Of a DNA stretch of 64,000 bases, positions 63,100-64,000 are shown piece after piece. The notes below the pieces were generated by a model that saw only the letters and a list, made by a program, of their open reading frames with translations, made no database searches and was not told the DNA's origin. Numbering within the stretch: position 1 is the stretch's first letter; the number at the start of each line of letters is the position of its first letter. The position numbers were made by a program, and so were the translations under genes. Origin of the DNA: Symbiodinium kawagutii (lineage: Eukaryota > Sar > Dinophyceae > Suessiales > Symbiodiniaceae); contig VSDK01011114.1 in NCBI GenBank assembly GCA_009767595.1, positions 284,331-348,330 on the forward strand, read 5' to 3'.

Positions 63100-64000
63100 A
63101 TCATATGTTGATATATGGCTGGCACACGATCCATGCATTTATGTCACTTGTATATATAAAAACATATCTGAAAAATCTATAGATACCTATAAGCAGCAAA
63201 CATGATAATTGATATTATCTGCATATATACATATGTATATAAATCAAGATGAATGTATGTACTCAGGATGTATAGTCAAGAAATTAGGTATCCTAAAAAT
63301 GATGAAACATCTTCCGTGGTTTCCAGACAATCAGTGAAGTAGCGGGATGTCAACACGTCCAATGTACAGTTCTTGCACAACATCTTTCACTAGTTGCAGG
63401 AGGCAAAATCTGTTCGGAGGCATAACACAAAAGCCGTACATGGACTCATGGCTATTGACAAACGTGGGAAATGTTCCACAAGTTCCATGTTCATCATCTC
63501 TTAGGCCGTTTCAACCACCAAACATCATGAAGCATACTCTAACCATGGATTTACAAACAATTCACCATCATGAACATATCATTACCATCAATTAACCATC
63601 ACTGACCACTGCTACTAACCATCATCAACCATCAATTCTCATCAATCTCCATCATAGATTCTTCACTACTTACTAATCATCATAGAAATTACAATTCCTA
63701 TTACTGACCATCAACCATTGACCATCAAATTTCATAGGAATTCACCACTTTTGCTACCTAATCATTGGTGATCATCATCATCATCACCATCATCAAGCAT
63801 TCCTTACCAACCATCATGTACTGGCTAATTACTCAATCAATGACTATAACAAATCATCATAATAGGATTCCACTGGGGCCGACGGTGCTTCTCCCCCTGC
63901 CGCCCAGCATCCGCTTCGCACCGTTGAGACCACAACCTTTCCTGGCGAACCGTGACTCAGTTTCTGCCATTCATCATCACATTGATTGACTTTGGCTGCT
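63100..64000. other. No gene seen; AT-rich with AACCATCA words
   Basis: TA-rich at 63150-63250, then dense CATCA/ACCATCA words at 63540-63830. A GC-rich block at 63870-63950 could be the edge of an exon (minus frame SPGKVVVSTVRSGCWAAGGE) but is cut short by the window end. Confidence 0.35.

Noticed and set aside
1..64000. CRISPR arrays, tRNA/rRNA genes, bacterial promoters and ribosome binding sites
   Set aside because: I scanned for regularly spaced repeats with unique spacers and for conserved RNA gene motifs and saw none. The tandem arrays lack unique spacers, and the eukaryotic splicing pattern excludes bacterial gene structure.

Overview
The window looks like a nuclear genome scaffold from a dinoflagellate, probably a Symbiodiniaceae-like or related core species. 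The evidence is direct. Pentatricopeptide (PPR) repeats carry the dinoflagellate 'SAISACEK..QW..AL.L' signature, two genes belong to dinoflagellate-expanded families that I recognise from memory, a degenerate trans-spliced leader sits 28 nt upstream of a start codon, and some introns open with GA or GC instead of GT. Protein-coding sequence is scattered in exons of about 50-300 bp within repeat-rich, AT-leaning DNA. I see no rRNA, tRNA, CRISPR array, bacterial operon or virus gene. Ten Ns at 60040-60049 mark an assembly gap.

Layout: 1-16 kb holds isolated minus-strand exons, a 50-bp higher-order minisatellite (2107-3004), several inverted-repeat elements and one large exon (12847-14554). 16.2-20.2 kb holds an intron-rich minus-strand gene with a lysine-rich C-terminus. 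20.7-28.1 kb holds a second intron-rich minus-strand gene, for which I reconstructed about 19 exons; its last exons encode a methyltransferase-like fold. 28-44 kb is mostly repeats with weakly supported exons and a second decamer minisatellite (39008-39300). 44.9-51.2 kb holds a PPR gene. 51.9-63.1 kb holds further minus-strand exons, including a kelch-like segment, an exon ending in an incomplete P-loop-like sequence, and membrane-segment exons. Every exon I assigned with confidence is on the minus strand, which fits the unidirectional gene blocks of dinoflagellates.

The most interesting system is a set of short (90-120 bp) inverted-repeat elements that behave as introns. The best family has ends GTTTCTCAAAATAGGGG / CCCCTATTTTGAGAAAC. 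At three loci (7695-7792, 54467-54556, 55743-55834) the element is almost the entire intron. The GT comes from one terminal repeat, the AG from the TTTTGAG of the other, and removing the element joins two open reading frames in phase. Because the ends are mirror images, the element supplies GT...AG on either strand, and I see it in both orientations relative to its host gene. A fourth, degenerate copy (45057-45150) and a second family (52539-52636) fit the same picture. These look like introner elements, that is, transposon-derived new introns.

Exon boundaries below come from reading-frame continuity and splice motifs only, without transcripts. Boundaries given to the base were checked for phase; those described as approximate were not.
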